A stretch of DNA of 64,000 nt from Phycisphaerales bacterium (GTDB lineage Bacteria; Planctomycetota; Phycisphaerae; Phycisphaerales; SM1A02): positions 40,371-104,370 of the forward strand of contig JABABS010000094.1 in the NCBI GenBank assembly GCA_014238125.1, written 5' to 3'. The notes under the pieces were generated by a model, which worked only from the letters and a program-made list of their open reading frames with translations, was not told the DNA's origin and searched no databases. Shown here one piece after another: positions 35,312 through 44,835 of the stretch. The position numbers and the translations under genes were made by a program. The first letter of the stretch is position 1; every line of letters begins with the position of its first letter.

Positions 35312-35317
35312 AGTGTA
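35312..35317 (-). promoter_or_regulatory. -10 box of the FbpB-like gene (TACACT, 6 nt before GTG)
   Basis: TACACT on minus ends 6 nt before the GTG start. There is no space for a ribosome binding site. Confidence 0.45.
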
Positions 35318-35323
35318 CACGCA

Positions 35324-36874
35324 CTACCAATAGGAGAGGAGTTGTAATAAATCGCTAATATCTACCACGCCATCGCCAGTGATGTCTTCAGGACAATCGA
35401 AACTACATGGTCCCCAACCAGAAAGTAGCATCAGCAAATCTTCAACATTAACTAAGCCATCGCCATTTACATCGCCTAGCACAGCGTCGGATTCTGGCAA
35501 TATCCAACCTACACTAAAAACCTTGGAACTGCCTGAAGAGGCACTGCGATTAACTTCAAGAACGTATTGTCCTATCGCAAGATTCTTTACATATAGATGC
35601 TCAACATTATCCACAGCACTCTCGCTTACAACGTTACCGTCAGAAAAAACGCTTAACCCTGAATTACCTGTAATGTCCACGAGTGAACTACCGTCAAATT
35701 TCCAGAGTAGTAAATCTAAATCAACTATTGAGTAACTTCCAAACCCACTATTCACGGTTTGATTCCAAGTAAGTACAACTGATACTTCATCTGCAGGAGA
35801 TATGACATCAAACAAAATATATTTGCTTTGGTTATTAGCAATAATCCCTGTATCCCAACCAGCGTGCGGTGCTGAAATCAAGTCGCTTAACGAAGTGCTT
35901 GAAGCATGTTGCCCGCTACTCATCACTTGCCAAGAGTTGTCTATATTTACCGTTCCCACACCAAGCATAGAATCTATAGGTTGACTTGTTCGACCACGGT
36001 TTGGGCCGGTTATTTCTGCATTATTTGTCCAAGCTGCTTCGTGTTTTCCACCCGTTAGCAATACAGCCTTGATTGTTTCCGAAAGTGTTGCAAAGTAATT
36101 TCCCGCAGTATTTGGGTGCGTGTCCGCTGTTTCAATAATCATGGATGTTACACCAGAAACAATACCAGTTGCGTCACTTGTTGTGCCTTGTACAGCAACG
36201 ATTAGTGGAATTTGGCAGCCCGACGTATCGTACCCGCTTGGAATTACTCCACCAATGTGACCTCCATCTGCTGTGCCAACACTCACACAATTAAAACCAA
36301 ACGACATCAACGGCGAGTGTTCACCGCTGTTGGCAACACCGTTCAACATCATCGCATTGCTAGAATCGATTGACCAATCAGCGCGTCTTAAAGCTTGGCT
36401 GTCAAGCGAAACACTGCCAAAGGAACCTATCCAACTGTTATTAAAGAGTGCAACATTTCCGGGAGGGCTTGCTGGATTAGCGCTTGAGCCAACATTCAAA
36501 AAAGTATTTTGCGCCCAACCTGCAGCAGAATAAACAAAAATCGTATCGGTTCCGGGTGCAATCCCATAACTCCCTGTTCCATAGATACGTTTTGCTACGT
36601 TTGTTGCATGATATGAAACACCCGAACTCCCATTCATGAGTGTAAATGATTTACCTGTAAACTCTGGTTGGGTTGGATCGGGTGCATATCCACCCGCTTC
36701 ATCTGCTTCAACTTGCGCGACTTCAACACCGGCACCCGTTGGTTCATTTCCAGCACCAAGCCTATCGATTAAATCAGTCAATCCGTGATTATCTTGTACA
36801 GGTCCAGCAAGTGCAGTAGTACAGACAAAACTGCTTACGACGATTGCACATATTTTTACGTGTGTTTTGAGCAT
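35324..36874 (-). CDS. Exported subtilase-like protein with C-terminal dockerin-like repeats
   Basis: A 516-residue protein with a signal peptide (KICAIVVSSFVCTTALAG). The body looks like an S8 subtilase fold: VAQVEADEAG near the Asp region, HATNVAKRIYG...GIAPG near the His region, LFNNSWIGSFG near the oxyanion Asn, and GTTSDATGIVSGVTSM in place of GTSxAAPxVxG. The match is loose, so protease activity is uncertain. The C-terminus has two calcium-loop repeats (GDVNGDGLVNVEDLLMLLSGW and DITGDGVVDISDLLQLLSYW), a planctomycete surface-protein hallmark. The ORF track begins at a TTG three codons earlier. Confidence 0.7.
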   Translation of the reverse strand: MLKTHVKICAIVVSSFVCTTALAGPVQDNHGLTDLIDRLGAGNEPTGAGVEVAQVEADEAGGYAPDPTQPEFTGKSFTLMNGSSGVSYHATNVAKRIYGTGSYGIAPGTDTIFVYSAAGWAQNTFLNVGSSANPASPPGNVALFNNSWIGSFGSVSLDSQALRRADWSIDSSNAMMLNGVANSGEHSPLMSFGFNCVSVGTADGGHIGGVIPSGYDTSGCQIPLIVAVQGTTSDATGIVSGVTSMIIETADTHPNTAGNYFATLSETIKAVLLTGGKHEAAWTNNAEITGPNRGRTSQPIDSMLGVGTVNIDNSWQVMSSGQHASSTSLSDLISAPHAGWDTGIIANNQSKYILFDVISPADEVSVVLTWNQTVNSGFGSYSIVDLDLLLWKFDGSSLVDITGNSGLSVFSDGNVVSESAVDNVEHLYVKNLAIGQYVLEVNRSASSGSSKVFSVGWILPESDAVLGDVNGDGLVNVEDLLMLLSGWGPCSFDCPEDITGDGVVDISDLLQLLSYW

Positions 36875-36959
36875 ACTTCTCAAACAAGAGAGTACTTATA
36901 TTTACACAAATTGCAACGTTAAATTGTTCGGTTTTTTAAGGGTTGCCCGCACTACCCCA

Positions 36960-37589
36960 TTATTGAGCCGATAACTGTGATAACACGCTTGCGAGAAGTG
37001 CTCGTTCGCGTGCAACATCGCGGGTCATGGGAACCCAAAACGTAGATGGGGTTTGTTCCCAGAGAGAATCCGCTGGCAATTCTTTCGTCACTGTCTCTGC
37101 ACTCAGCGACCACGTGCCCCTGCGAATACCACGCTTGTATTGACGATCAACATACACCCATGCGCGAACTTCGATTGGACCTTCATAGGTAGTAAGATCA
37201 ACGTCTAAACCAGTCAGAAGGGCGGGACCAGCAAGTTTACCCACATCGGTGTTTGGTAATTCTTCAACTCCAACTGGTCTAAATTCAAACCGGGCGGTGC
37301 GACGTTGTAGCGTCATTGTATTTTCAAGTGCTTGTCTTGGAGATGAAGCCCTTGGCTTCCATGGTTCAACGAGACTTCCAGCAGCGGCGGGATCGGTATG
37401 AATATATCCACCACGTCGATCCATCACTGCTGGTTTCATTCCATCGGCGCGGACAACGCTTGCCGCCGCATCAAATGCTGCAGCATAATTTGATGATTCA
37501 ATTACAAGTACACCAGGGCCAGTGCTTGTTGAGGCGCAGCCTGTACATGCAGCAAAAGTGAAAACAAAAATGAAAAGCAAAAACTTCAT
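36960..37589 (-). CDS. Hypothetical lipoprotein (209 aa)
   Basis: A 209-residue protein with signal peptide KFLLFIFVFTFAACTGCAS; either Cys could be lipidated, with the second followed by Ala-Ser. The mature part holds a VIESSNYAAAFDAAASVVRADG segment, then an RRGGYIHTDP turn and mixed beta strands (RTARFEFRPVGV; IEVRAWVYVDRQYK). It resembles small periplasmic lipoproteins of unknown role. TAGAAT ends 6 nt before its ATG, and the terminator of the upstream metalloprotease gene lies just before that box, so it is its own transcription unit. Confidence 0.65.
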   Translation of the reverse strand: MKFLLFIFVFTFAACTGCASTSTGPGVLVIESSNYAAAFDAAASVVRADGMKPAVMDRRGGYIHTDPAAAGSLVEPWKPRASSPRQALENTMTLQRRTARFEFRPVGVEELPNTDVGKLAGPALLTGLDVDLTTYEGPIEVRAWVYVDRQYKRGIRRGTWSLSAETVTKELPADSLWEQTPSTFWVPMTRDVARERALLASVLSQLSAQ

Positions 37590-37595
37590 GTGAGC

Positions 37596-37601
37596 ATTCT
37601 A
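37596..37601 (-). promoter_or_regulatory. -10 box of the 209-aa lipoprotein gene (TAGAAT, 6 nt before ATG)
   Basis: TAGAAT on minus ends 6 nt before the ATG, immediately after a terminator for the preceding gene. Confidence 0.5.
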
Positions 37602-37611
37602 CATAAATAAA

Positions 37612-37636
37612 CACCCCGACTGAATAGGTCGGGGTG
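37612..37636 (-). terminator. Terminator downstream of the metalloprotease gene
   Basis: CACCCCGAC and GTCGGGGTG pair around a 7-nt loop; on the minus strand TTTATTTA follows. It lies 32 nt past the metalloprotease stop codon. Confidence 0.85.
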
Positions 37637-37667
37637 CCTTGTTTATAATTAATAACACGTCCTTCTA

Positions 37668-40600
37668 TCAAGGACAATCGCCAAACATATCGATCAAGAT
37701 AAGTAGGTCACCAACATCAACAGTACCGCTCTGGTCAAGATCTGATTTACTTGCGGAAGTGCCCCAATCAGAAATCAGTGCAAGAATATCGTCAATTCCA
37801 ACAGAGCCATCGCCATCAATATCTCCAAGGCAAGATGCTTCGATAATAATCCCAAGAACACCGTCGCCTGCAACGCAACCGCCGAGTTCACTTGTTGATG
37901 AACCAACTTGAATTAAGTACGAGTTGCCCTCGACAACCGGTAACATTGCAATGGACGATCCATCACTGCACGCCGACTCGTTACACGCGAGCAAATATTC
38001 CATTGTGCACCCATCATATACATTGACAATAGAATCAAAATTTGTTGCTCCGCCAATATCTTCGCACGTCCCAATTGAGGCAGTGCCAGTATCGGTGGCA
38101 ACCCACTTGAACCAAACATCACAGCCAATTGGATTCCCAGAGCAATCGTGCGTACCACTTGTCGATGCGCCACGAGTTGTAAATGGAACAGTTGATACTT
38201 CAACCGACATCGATGAATCGCAACTGTTGTTGGTTTGGTTTGCAGTCTGCAACGAAACAGTGAGATCAAACTCTGGTTGATCAAATGGGTTAGCCAATAC
38301 TTGGATGAGAAAGGTCATTCCTGCTTCGGTATCCCAATACACTGTGGATGTTTGCGTGTTACCACTTACACAAGACTCAACACTGTCATCATTACAGGTC
38401 ACTGGAACAAGGCCTGGCGTAAACACGCCAATAATCGTATCGATGTCTCCACTGCCACACGTTGTTGCTTCCACTGTTCCACCGTACTTTGCGGTGTACA
38501 CAAACCAACGGTCAATTAAATCGTCATTACCACCAACACACGGTCCTCCATCACCAAAGAACGATGTAGAGTTTGGAGGATACTTTGCAAAGGTAACGCC
38601 CTCGTCTACAGGTATTGCAATAGTTGGAGTATCTCCAACAAGGTCTGTTGGAAGAATCTTAAGCTGCGCCCAACCAGTAATTCTATTGTGATTAACGCCT
38701 CCTATACGAATATAATATCGCTCTCCTTTTGTAATATCTGCTACTGCTGGGCCTTCGTACGCCGTAGCACAAGCCGTTGCAACTGGTTGGTTACCGTTAT
38801 CTGGGAACCCTCTATATATTTCAACAAAGTCAATATCTTTTGCTTGTAACCCTTGGCCATCGCCTGCTGGTTCTACGTTTGGAATTCCAATGGCAACTTC
38901 GCCGTCTATATCTGCATCAAAAAACCACCATAGATCACGTCCATACGTTCCGCAGATGCCTCCGCCGCCGTTGTCTTCATCGTCGTTGGCGCCAGAATTA
39001 TCTACCCACCAGTTGGTATTAAGCCAGCCGTAAGGAACCAATTGAGCATTCATTATTACGTCATTAAATTCCCACACGCCGTCGTTTTCAACGTGAATTT
39101 GCTCAGGCATCCATGTTGCGTTATTCCCTGAATAATCGTCCCACCAATAATCGTCGCCATCGAGCGTAGCAATTAGTCCAACGTAGTAGTCACCAGTTGG
39201 TACTGTTTGTGGAATGGTCATCGATAAGTCGCCAGTCCAAAAAGAATCCTCAGACATTGAACTAAATGAGAAAGTAGATATTTTCTTGTCATTCTCACTA
39301 ATAGTATTGTTTGTTGATAGATAGACTCGCAAACGAATATCTGACTGTGAATTACTCGAAACGTTTTCGACTGTCACGTTGTACAGTTCAAGAGTGTCGA
39401 GGTCGTTTAACCAGGTACTATTTGTAGATGCGTTTACCATGCCAGCATTGCCATAATAGGACTCCACACCAACATCTTCCAAGACAAGAATATCTGAATC
39501 GTAGATACCCCTAACTCCTACTGCATCTAAAGCGTGCAATCCCTTCCCATTCTCAACGATGTTTCGATACGCCGCAGTCATTGTTGTTGGTTGGTCATAT
39601 AGATACGACTCATCACCACAACCAGTCTCATCTCCTGAGTCGTCTGTGTGCCCTCGTTCCAGCCCGACAGCGTGTCCTAGTTCGTGCGCTACAACTGGTC
39701 TGTAGAGAAAGGTGTCTGTGCCAAATGTATCATCCAAATCATATCCCCAAGACAAGGTACGATTAAAGATAATATCCGCTTCGGTTATTTGCCCACACCA
39801 ACCAATCGAATTCGTAAAACATATTGCAACGGCTGACCCCCAGCCATCGAAACTTGAATACTCATCCGTTATTTCTGCATCCGTTGGCCATCCACAAAAT
39901 TCATCATCACCGTTGTTTGCCCATGAGCCATCTGAGTCGATATAACGAAACAAATCTACGATTATGTTGTAGTTCGCCATCGCCCAGTTGTTGTGGTCAA
40001 AACTAGTCCAATCTTCGTGAACTTGTTGTATAACGACGTTAGTTGATTGGTAGCCACACCAACAAATAACGCCGCGAGATGGGTCGTACATTCTTTTTAT
40101 TGCACCAAGGGGTGAGCGGGATTTAGGGGATTGCATTTTTGACAAAGCCTGTTTACTACCAAACGTTTGTGTAATGTATGAAGGAATAGATGTCTGCCTT
40201 GCAAGTTCAAGGTTTGTAACAAAATCCTCAAGAGAAATTATAGATTCTGGCGTTTCGATTCTTCTCGTATTTGAAGTTGCGCCCTCTGTCATTGCTCGGG
40301 GCGGTTCAACCGTACTTGCAAATTCTGGAGTCTCCCAATAAATTGGACTACCTTGCCATACCTGATTCACTGTGGGGGTTGGCGTAAAATCAAATGCTGA
40401 TATTTTTTGAATACCGCGACCCTTGTACGTTACTGGGTACATCTCACCGCGATCATCTTGCAGAATTCGAAAGAGCCCTTGCGTACCGCCCGAGAACGGT
40501 GAGAGGTATGTGTTTCCGTCGAGCAGGGTACACACAAGATAATCTTCACCTACATCAAAGATAGGTTGGCAACAGGCAGATATATCGACTCCACCATACG

Positions 40601-40874
40601 ATCCTCCAGCAAACCGAAGAGATACTTCCTCAGAGATAAACGCTCTCGCTGAAGGTCTAGTTGAAAGTGCGTCGATTTCAGCAAACACGACTTCGGTTCC
40701 GACCATTCCGCCTCCACCATCAAAACTGCGAATTTCAGAAACACGACCAATAAAAATCGCGTCTGACATGTGCACGACTTCGTTCAGTTGCATGTCTGGG
40801 CTGTGAGCTTGCGAGTGTTGGGCTACCACACATACGATGAGGCTTGTAAATACAGTAAGTAGTGTCTTTTTCAT
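37668..40874 (-). CDS. Large exported zinc metalloprotease (metzincin) with C-terminal dockerin-like repeats
   Basis: A 1068-residue protein with signal peptide KKTLLTVFTSLIVCVVAQHSQA. The metzincin motif VVAHELGHAVGLERGH (HExxHxxGxxH) lies near residue 395, after a region resembling matrixin catalytic domains. A CARDB-like beta domain follows (about 450-590), then two beta-sandwich regions with repeated TPGLVPVTCNDD and NVYDGCTMEYLLACN patterns. The C-terminus has two calcium-binding dockerin-like repeats (GDIDGDGSVGIDDILALISDWG; DLDQSGTVDVGDLLILIDMFG). It is probably secreted and acts on extracellular protein. TACAAT ends 7 nt before its ATG. Confidence 0.85.
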   Translation of the reverse strand: MKKTLLTVFTSLIVCVVAQHSQAHSPDMQLNEVVHMSDAIFIGRVSEIRSFDGGGGMVGTEVVFAEIDALSTRPSARAFISEEVSLRFAGGSYGGVDISACCQPIFDVGEDYLVCTLLDGNTYLSPFSGGTQGLFRILQDDRGEMYPVTYKGRGIQKISAFDFTPTPTVNQVWQGSPIYWETPEFASTVEPPRAMTEGATSNTRRIETPESIISLEDFVTNLELARQTSIPSYITQTFGSKQALSKMQSPKSRSPLGAIKRMYDPSRGVICWCGYQSTNVVIQQVHEDWTSFDHNNWAMANYNIIVDLFRYIDSDGSWANNGDDEFCGWPTDAEITDEYSSFDGWGSAVAICFTNSIGWCGQITEADIIFNRTLSWGYDLDDTFGTDTFLYRPVVAHELGHAVGLERGHTDDSGDETGCGDESYLYDQPTTMTAAYRNIVENGKGLHALDAVGVRGIYDSDILVLEDVGVESYYGNAGMVNASTNSTWLNDLDTLELYNVTVENVSSNSQSDIRLRVYLSTNNTISENDKKISTFSFSSMSEDSFWTGDLSMTIPQTVPTGDYYVGLIATLDGDDYWWDDYSGNNATWMPEQIHVENDGVWEFNDVIMNAQLVPYGWLNTNWWVDNSGANDDEDNGGGGICGTYGRDLWWFFDADIDGEVAIGIPNVEPAGDGQGLQAKDIDFVEIYRGFPDNGNQPVATACATAYEGPAVADITKGERYYIRIGGVNHNRITGWAQLKILPTDLVGDTPTIAIPVDEGVTFAKYPPNSTSFFGDGGPCVGGNDDLIDRWFVYTAKYGGTVEATTCGSGDIDTIIGVFTPGLVPVTCNDDSVESCVSGNTQTSTVYWDTEAGMTFLIQVLANPFDQPEFDLTVSLQTANQTNNSCDSSMSVEVSTVPFTTRGASTSGTHDCSGNPIGCDVWFKWVATDTGTASIGTCEDIGGATNFDSIVNVYDGCTMEYLLACNESACSDGSSIAMLPVVEGNSYLIQVGSSTSELGGCVAGDGVLGIIIEASCLGDIDGDGSVGIDDILALISDWGTSASKSDLDQSGTVDVGDLLILIDMFGDCP

Positions 40875-40881
40875 ACAAACT

Positions 40882-40887
40882 ATTGTA
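40882..40887 (-). promoter_or_regulatory. -10 box of the metzincin gene (TACAAT, 7 nt before ATG)
   Basis: TACAAT on minus ends 7 nt before the ATG. It is paired with the divergent pyrB promoter about 45 nt away. Confidence 0.55.
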
Positions 40888-40931
40888 AAGAGTAAATCCC
40901 CCTAATCCTAATTGCCTATTTTTACTTTTGG

Positions 40932-40937
40932 TACAAT
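40932..40937 (+). promoter_or_regulatory. -10 box of pyrB (TACAAT, 9 nt before ATG)
   Basis: TACAAT ends 9 nt before the pyrB ATG, and no Shine-Dalgarno sequence lies between. Confidence 0.5.
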
Positions 40938-40946
40938 CTGCATTCT

Positions 40947-41846
40947 ATGGCGTGGAACGGAAGACATTTTTTAAGTTTGGCGGATTTGAACCATGAGGAC
41001 ATGGTGGGCTTGATGCAACGGGCGTCGCACTTTCTCGATGCTGGCGATCGGTTTGAACCAAGCGCACCCCTTGCTGAAAAAATTATTGCCAACCTCTTTA
41101 TGGAAAACTCAACAAGGACTCGTTGCAGCTTCACGATTGCAACCAAACGCCTTGGCGGTGGTTGCTTCGACCTGCTTGGTGAAACATCGAGCGCATCCAA
41201 AGGTGAAACACTTGTGGATACTGCATTGAATCTTGAAGCAATGGGTGTTGCGGGAATTGTGGTCAGGTGTTCTCAAAATGATGGACCGAGTGAAATTAGC
41301 GCGTGTGTCGGTATTCCCGTCATCAACGCTGGCTCTGGGACTTGTGCCCATCCAACCCAAGCACTACTCGACGCTGTGACACTTACTCGTTATTTCGGAA
41401 CGGATGATCTTTCGGGGCAACACATCGCAATCGTCGGCGACATTGCACACAGCATGGTTGCGAGATCAAATGTCATTGGTTTAACTAAACTTGGTGCAAA
41501 AGTAACGCTAGTTGGTCCCGCTGATTTATTACCAGACGATTTGAACTGTGACACTTCTTCTGATTTTGATGCTGTACTATCCAAAGTTTCTGGGGTCATG
41601 ATGTTACGCGTGCAGTTTGAACGCAACGCACAAGTCGGCGAAAATTACCGCGAGAAGTTTGGCCTTACAGAAGGAAGGTTCGCTAACTTCCAAGGAGCTG
41701 TTATGCACCCCGGCCCTATGAACCGCGGTTTAGAAATTGACGACAACGTGGCGAACATTGAAAGTTCTTCGCACAACCTCATACTCTCACAAGTAACAAG
41801 TGGTGTTGCAACTCGCATGGCGATTCTTGAACACTTGATTGGATAA
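40947..41846 (+). CDS. pyrB: Aspartate carbamoyltransferase catalytic subunit
   Basis: A 299-residue enzyme that joins carbamoyl phosphate and aspartate in the second step of pyrimidine synthesis. The carbamoyl phosphate motif is MENSTRTRCSF, followed by a GETSSASKGETL loop and GSGTCAHPTQALLD. The C-terminal PGPMNRGLEID block, with the conserved Arg, binds aspartate. Length is normal for a catalytic chain. No pyrI or pyrC is adjacent. tnaA follows after 5 nt, which suggests one transcript. Confidence 0.95.
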   Translation: MAWNGRHFLSLADLNHEDMVGLMQRASHFLDAGDRFEPSAPLAEKIIANLFMENSTRTRCSFTIATKRLGGGCFDLLGETSSASKGETLVDTALNLEAMGVAGIVVRCSQNDGPSEISACVGIPVINAGSGTCAHPTQALLDAVTLTRYFGTDDLSGQHIAIVGDIAHSMVARSNVIGLTKLGAKVTLVGPADLLPDDLNCDTSSDFDAVLSKVSGVMMLRVQFERNAQVGENYREKFGLTEGRFANFQGAVMHPGPMNRGLEIDDNVANIESSSHNLILSQVTSGVATRMAILEHLIG

Positions 41847-41851
41847 AAAGC

Positions 41852-43225
41852 ATGGAATTCAAAACGATTATTGAACCCTTTCGTATTCGACAGGTACAAC
41901 CAATTCACTCAACAACGAGAGAGGAACGTGTTACTGCACTTGAAAAAGCTGGCAACAACGTCTTCTTGTTAAAAGCAAAAGATGTCTTGATTGATTTACT
42001 TACTGATTCTGGCACTGGCGCCATGTCCAACGAACAATGGGCGGGCATGATGCGAAGCGATGAAAGTTATGCTGGTGCTGAGTCTTACTACCGTTTTGAG
42101 AAAGCAGTAAAAGATATCACCGGTTTTAAACACATTATTCCAACACATCAAGGTCGCGCAGCTGAGCGAATTTTATTCGGTGCTGCGGTTGAAGAAGGGC
42201 AAATTGTTCCAAACAACACGCACTTTGATACAACCCGCGCAAACATTGAAGTTCGTGGTGCAACAGCTGTGGACATCCCAAACAAAGATGCGTCTGACAC
42301 GCAAACCTTTTTGCCATTCAAGGGCAATATGAATATTGATGAGTTAAAATCAATCCTTGATCAGTGGCCAGACAAAGTACCAATGGTCATGATGACCATT
42401 ACAAATAACTCGAACGGTGGGCAACCCGTTAGCTTAGATAACATACGAGCTGCAAGTAAACTTTGTAAAGAACGCGGCGTGCCTTTCTTTATCGACGCGT
42501 GCCGTTTTGCGGAAAACTCTTGGTTTATTAAATTGCGAGAAGAGGGTAATAAAGATAGAACGCCAATTGACATCGCGCAAGAAATTTTCTCGCTCGCAGA
42601 TGGTGCAACTATGAGTGCAAAAAAAGACGGCATGGCAAACATGGGTGGTTTTCTAGCGCTGAACGATGATGCACTTGCTGAACAGTGTCGCACGATGTTA
42701 ATTTTGACAGAAGGGTTTCCCACGTACGGCGGGCTAGCTGGGTATGACCTAGAGACTATTGCAGTTGGTTTGTACGAAGCATTGCGAGAAGATTATTTAG
42801 CATATCGAATTCGAACCATTGCCTATGTAGGTGAGCGATTAACAAAAATGGGAATTCCAATTCTGCAACCACCTGGCGGTCACGCCATTTATCTTGATGC
42901 GAAAGCGTGGTTGCCACATATTCCACAAAAAGAATATCCAGGTTGGGCGCTTGCAAATGTGTTGTACAGAGAAGGTGGTATTCGAACGAGTGAAATTGGC
43001 AGTGTCATGTTCGGGCAACAGCCAGATGGAAGTGAGAAATTTGCAGACAAAGAGTTGGTGCGGCTTGCGTTTCCAAGGCGTGTCTACACACAAAGCCACA
43101 TTGATTATGTTGTAGAGGTTTTGGAATACATCAACACCATGAAAGATTCCATCAAGGGTGTTCGCATTACAAAACAACAATCTAGACTTCGACACTTCAC
43201 AGCAAAATTTGAAATTGCTGACTAA
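41852..43225 (+). CDS. tnaA: Tryptophanase (tryptophan indole-lyase)
   Basis: A 457-residue PLP beta-lyase. FRIRQVQPI, DLLTDSGTGAMS, PTHQGRAAE, FIDACRFAEN, MSAKKDGMANMGG (PLP Lys) and EGFPTYGGLAGYD are shared by tryptophanase and tyrosine phenol-lyase. Two positions favour tryptophanase: EIGS where tyrosine phenol-lyase has MERG with its phenol-binding Arg, and LRHFTAKF (His) where the latter has LRFFTAR. It should split tryptophan into indole, pyruvate and ammonia. It follows pyrB by 5 nt, and its stop abuts the nuoG stop. No tnaC-like leader or tnaB is present. Confidence 0.88.
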   Translation: MEFKTIIEPFRIRQVQPIHSTTREERVTALEKAGNNVFLLKAKDVLIDLLTDSGTGAMSNEQWAGMMRSDESYAGAESYYRFEKAVKDITGFKHIIPTHQGRAAERILFGAAVEEGQIVPNNTHFDTTRANIEVRGATAVDIPNKDASDTQTFLPFKGNMNIDELKSILDQWPDKVPMVMMTITNNSNGGQPVSLDNIRAASKLCKERGVPFFIDACRFAENSWFIKLREEGNKDRTPIDIAQEIFSLADGATMSAKKDGMANMGGFLALNDDALAEQCRTMLILTEGFPTYGGLAGYDLETIAVGLYEALREDYLAYRIRTIAYVGERLTKMGIPILQPPGGHAIYLDAKAWLPHIPQKEYPGWALANVLYREGGIRTSEIGSVMFGQQPDGSEKFADKELVRLAFPRRVYTQSHIDYVVEVLEYINTMKDSIKGVRITKQQSRLRHFTAKFEIAD

Positions 43226-44785
43226 CTATACTTCAGATAACGGCATGTCTGTTTCAACACGGTTAGTATTTTTTGGCAACTCAACTTCGTGCATACCCGC
43301 AACACCTGCCTCAGCCATTCTTCTTCTCACAGTTGCCGCGTTAAACACAGTTGTTTCCATATCATTAACTATTGCTTGCAAGTTCATTGCAATTTGACCC
43401 TCCGCCTGCGAATCACCAATTGGTTGAATTGCACGTTCAAATATTTGCAACACGTTGTTGCAGTTTTCAAATGTGCCTGCTTTTTCTGCCCAGGTTGCAC
43501 CCGGCAAAAACACATCGCATCGGTCTGTTAGATCGTTTAAAAGTGTGTCGATAAGAATCAATGTCTGCGAATCGGAAATTTCTGGAGTTTGCCATTGTTC
43601 TGGATAATTTCCGGTTACAACAACAGTGTCTGCGTTTGACATTTGGTTTTTCCAATCGTCGTACGCAAGCGAATCGCCAAGTGCTCTGCGAATGCCTCTG
43701 ACATTGGGTGCTTTCTCTGCTCGAACCGTAAACCCACTTGGAAAAGTTTTATCTTTTCCATTAATTTCAACGGGACCAATACCAATGATAGCATTTGCAT
43801 CTATCGATAGAACAAGTTGGCCAAGAAGCCACGCGTCTTCACAGCTGATCATTGGACTGACAAGCAGTGCAATTTTTGTTGCTTGTTGAAGTTTGTCAGC
43901 TGCAATTAATTCTGCATCTTCATTCATTTCTATCGCTCGATTATCGCTGTGAACAAACTTCCACCCGTATCGCACTTCATCGGTTATCCAATATTGATTT
44001 AACAGGTGATTTTCACGGGGTTTTACTCTGTAAATTTTACCGTCGGTGTGTTCGATGTTAATGTTGTCACCGCTTGCAGTAAGCGGATCTATTGAGGGAA
44101 CTTTATCTAAAAACCAAACACGCTGTTGGAACATAAAGTCTTTGTCAAGAAACGCGCCAACTGGGCAAATATCAACAACATTTCCACTCAATTCGTTATT
44201 CAGCCCTTCACCGGGAAATACATCTATCTCTTCAACTGCGCCGCGTCCATTAATATAAAGTTCCGAAGTGCCTGTAATTTCTTGGGTAAAACGCACGCAA
44301 CGAGTGCACATAATGCAGCGGTCCCCATACAGCATGATGTTGTTGCCAACATCTTTCTTAGACTGTGTAATTTTTTCAGTATCACATCGCCGCTCTCCAC
44401 GACCGTACTCGTATGCGTAATCTTGCAAATCACATTCGCCCGCTTGATCGCACACAGGGCAATCGATCGGGTGGTTTGTAAGTAAAAATTCCATCACGGC
44501 TTTTTGATTTGCCGTTGCTTTTGGGGAAGATGTATAGACAACTTGCCCATCACCTGCGGGTGTCTGGCACGTTGGCAATAGTTTAGGCATTGGTTCTAGT
44601 TTGTTATCGTTACGTGGGTTTGGAGCCCAGACTTCTGCCAAGCAAATACGGCAATTTGCAACTACGCTCAATGAGGGGTGGTAGCAGTAGTGTGGGATTT
44701 CAATACCGTTGTCGTGTGCAACATCAAGAATTGATTGACCCTGCTCAAAGGCAAGGGGTTTTCCGTCTATCGTAATCGTAGGCAT
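43226..44785 (-). CDS. nuoG: NADH-quinone oxidoreductase subunit G
   Basis: A 519-residue subunit. The N-terminal [2Fe-2S] domain has HYCYHPSLSVVANCRICLAEV, then HPIDCPVCDQAGECDLQDYAYEYG and the ferredoxin-like RCIMCTRCVRFTQE. A molybdopterin-fold domain follows without a cofactor role. It is much shorter than E. coli NuoG (about 900), as the C-terminal oxidoreductase part is reduced. It lies about 10 kb from nuoDEF and on its own. TACAAT ends 9 nt before the ATG. A strong inverted repeat covers the expected -35 region. Confidence 0.93.
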   Translation of the reverse strand: MPTITIDGKPLAFEQGQSILDVAHDNGIEIPHYCYHPSLSVVANCRICLAEVWAPNPRNDNKLEPMPKLLPTCQTPAGDGQVVYTSSPKATANQKAVMEFLLTNHPIDCPVCDQAGECDLQDYAYEYGRGERRCDTEKITQSKKDVGNNIMLYGDRCIMCTRCVRFTQEITGTSELYINGRGAVEEIDVFPGEGLNNELSGNVVDICPVGAFLDKDFMFQQRVWFLDKVPSIDPLTASGDNINIEHTDGKIYRVKPRENHLLNQYWITDEVRYGWKFVHSDNRAIEMNEDAELIAADKLQQATKIALLVSPMISCEDAWLLGQLVLSIDANAIIGIGPVEINGKDKTFPSGFTVRAEKAPNVRGIRRALGDSLAYDDWKNQMSNADTVVVTGNYPEQWQTPEISDSQTLILIDTLLNDLTDRCDVFLPGATWAEKAGTFENCNNVLQIFERAIQPIGDSQAEGQIAMNLQAIVNDMETTVFNAATVRRRMAEAGVAGMHEVELPKNTNRVETDMPLSEV

Positions 44786-44794
44786 AGGTCGCGT

Positions 44795-44800
44795 ATTGTA
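44795..44800 (-). promoter_or_regulatory. -10 box of nuoG (TACAAT, 9 nt before ATG)
   Basis: TACAAT on minus ends 9 nt before the ATG, with no ribosome site. The palindrome at 44805-44835 lies immediately upstream. Confidence 0.5.
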
Positions 44801-44804
44801 ACAA

Positions 44805-44835
44805 TTGACCGCGGGTCAACCTGACCCGCGGTCAA
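44805..44835. repeat. Perfect 14-bp inverted repeat TTGACCGCGGGTCA / TGACCCGCGGTCAA
   Basis: The arms are separated by 3 nt. It contains the stop codon of the upstream 209-aa gene and covers the nuoG -35 region. It may be a terminator, although the T-tract on minus is weak (TTGTTA), or an operator for nuoG. Confidence 0.8.
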
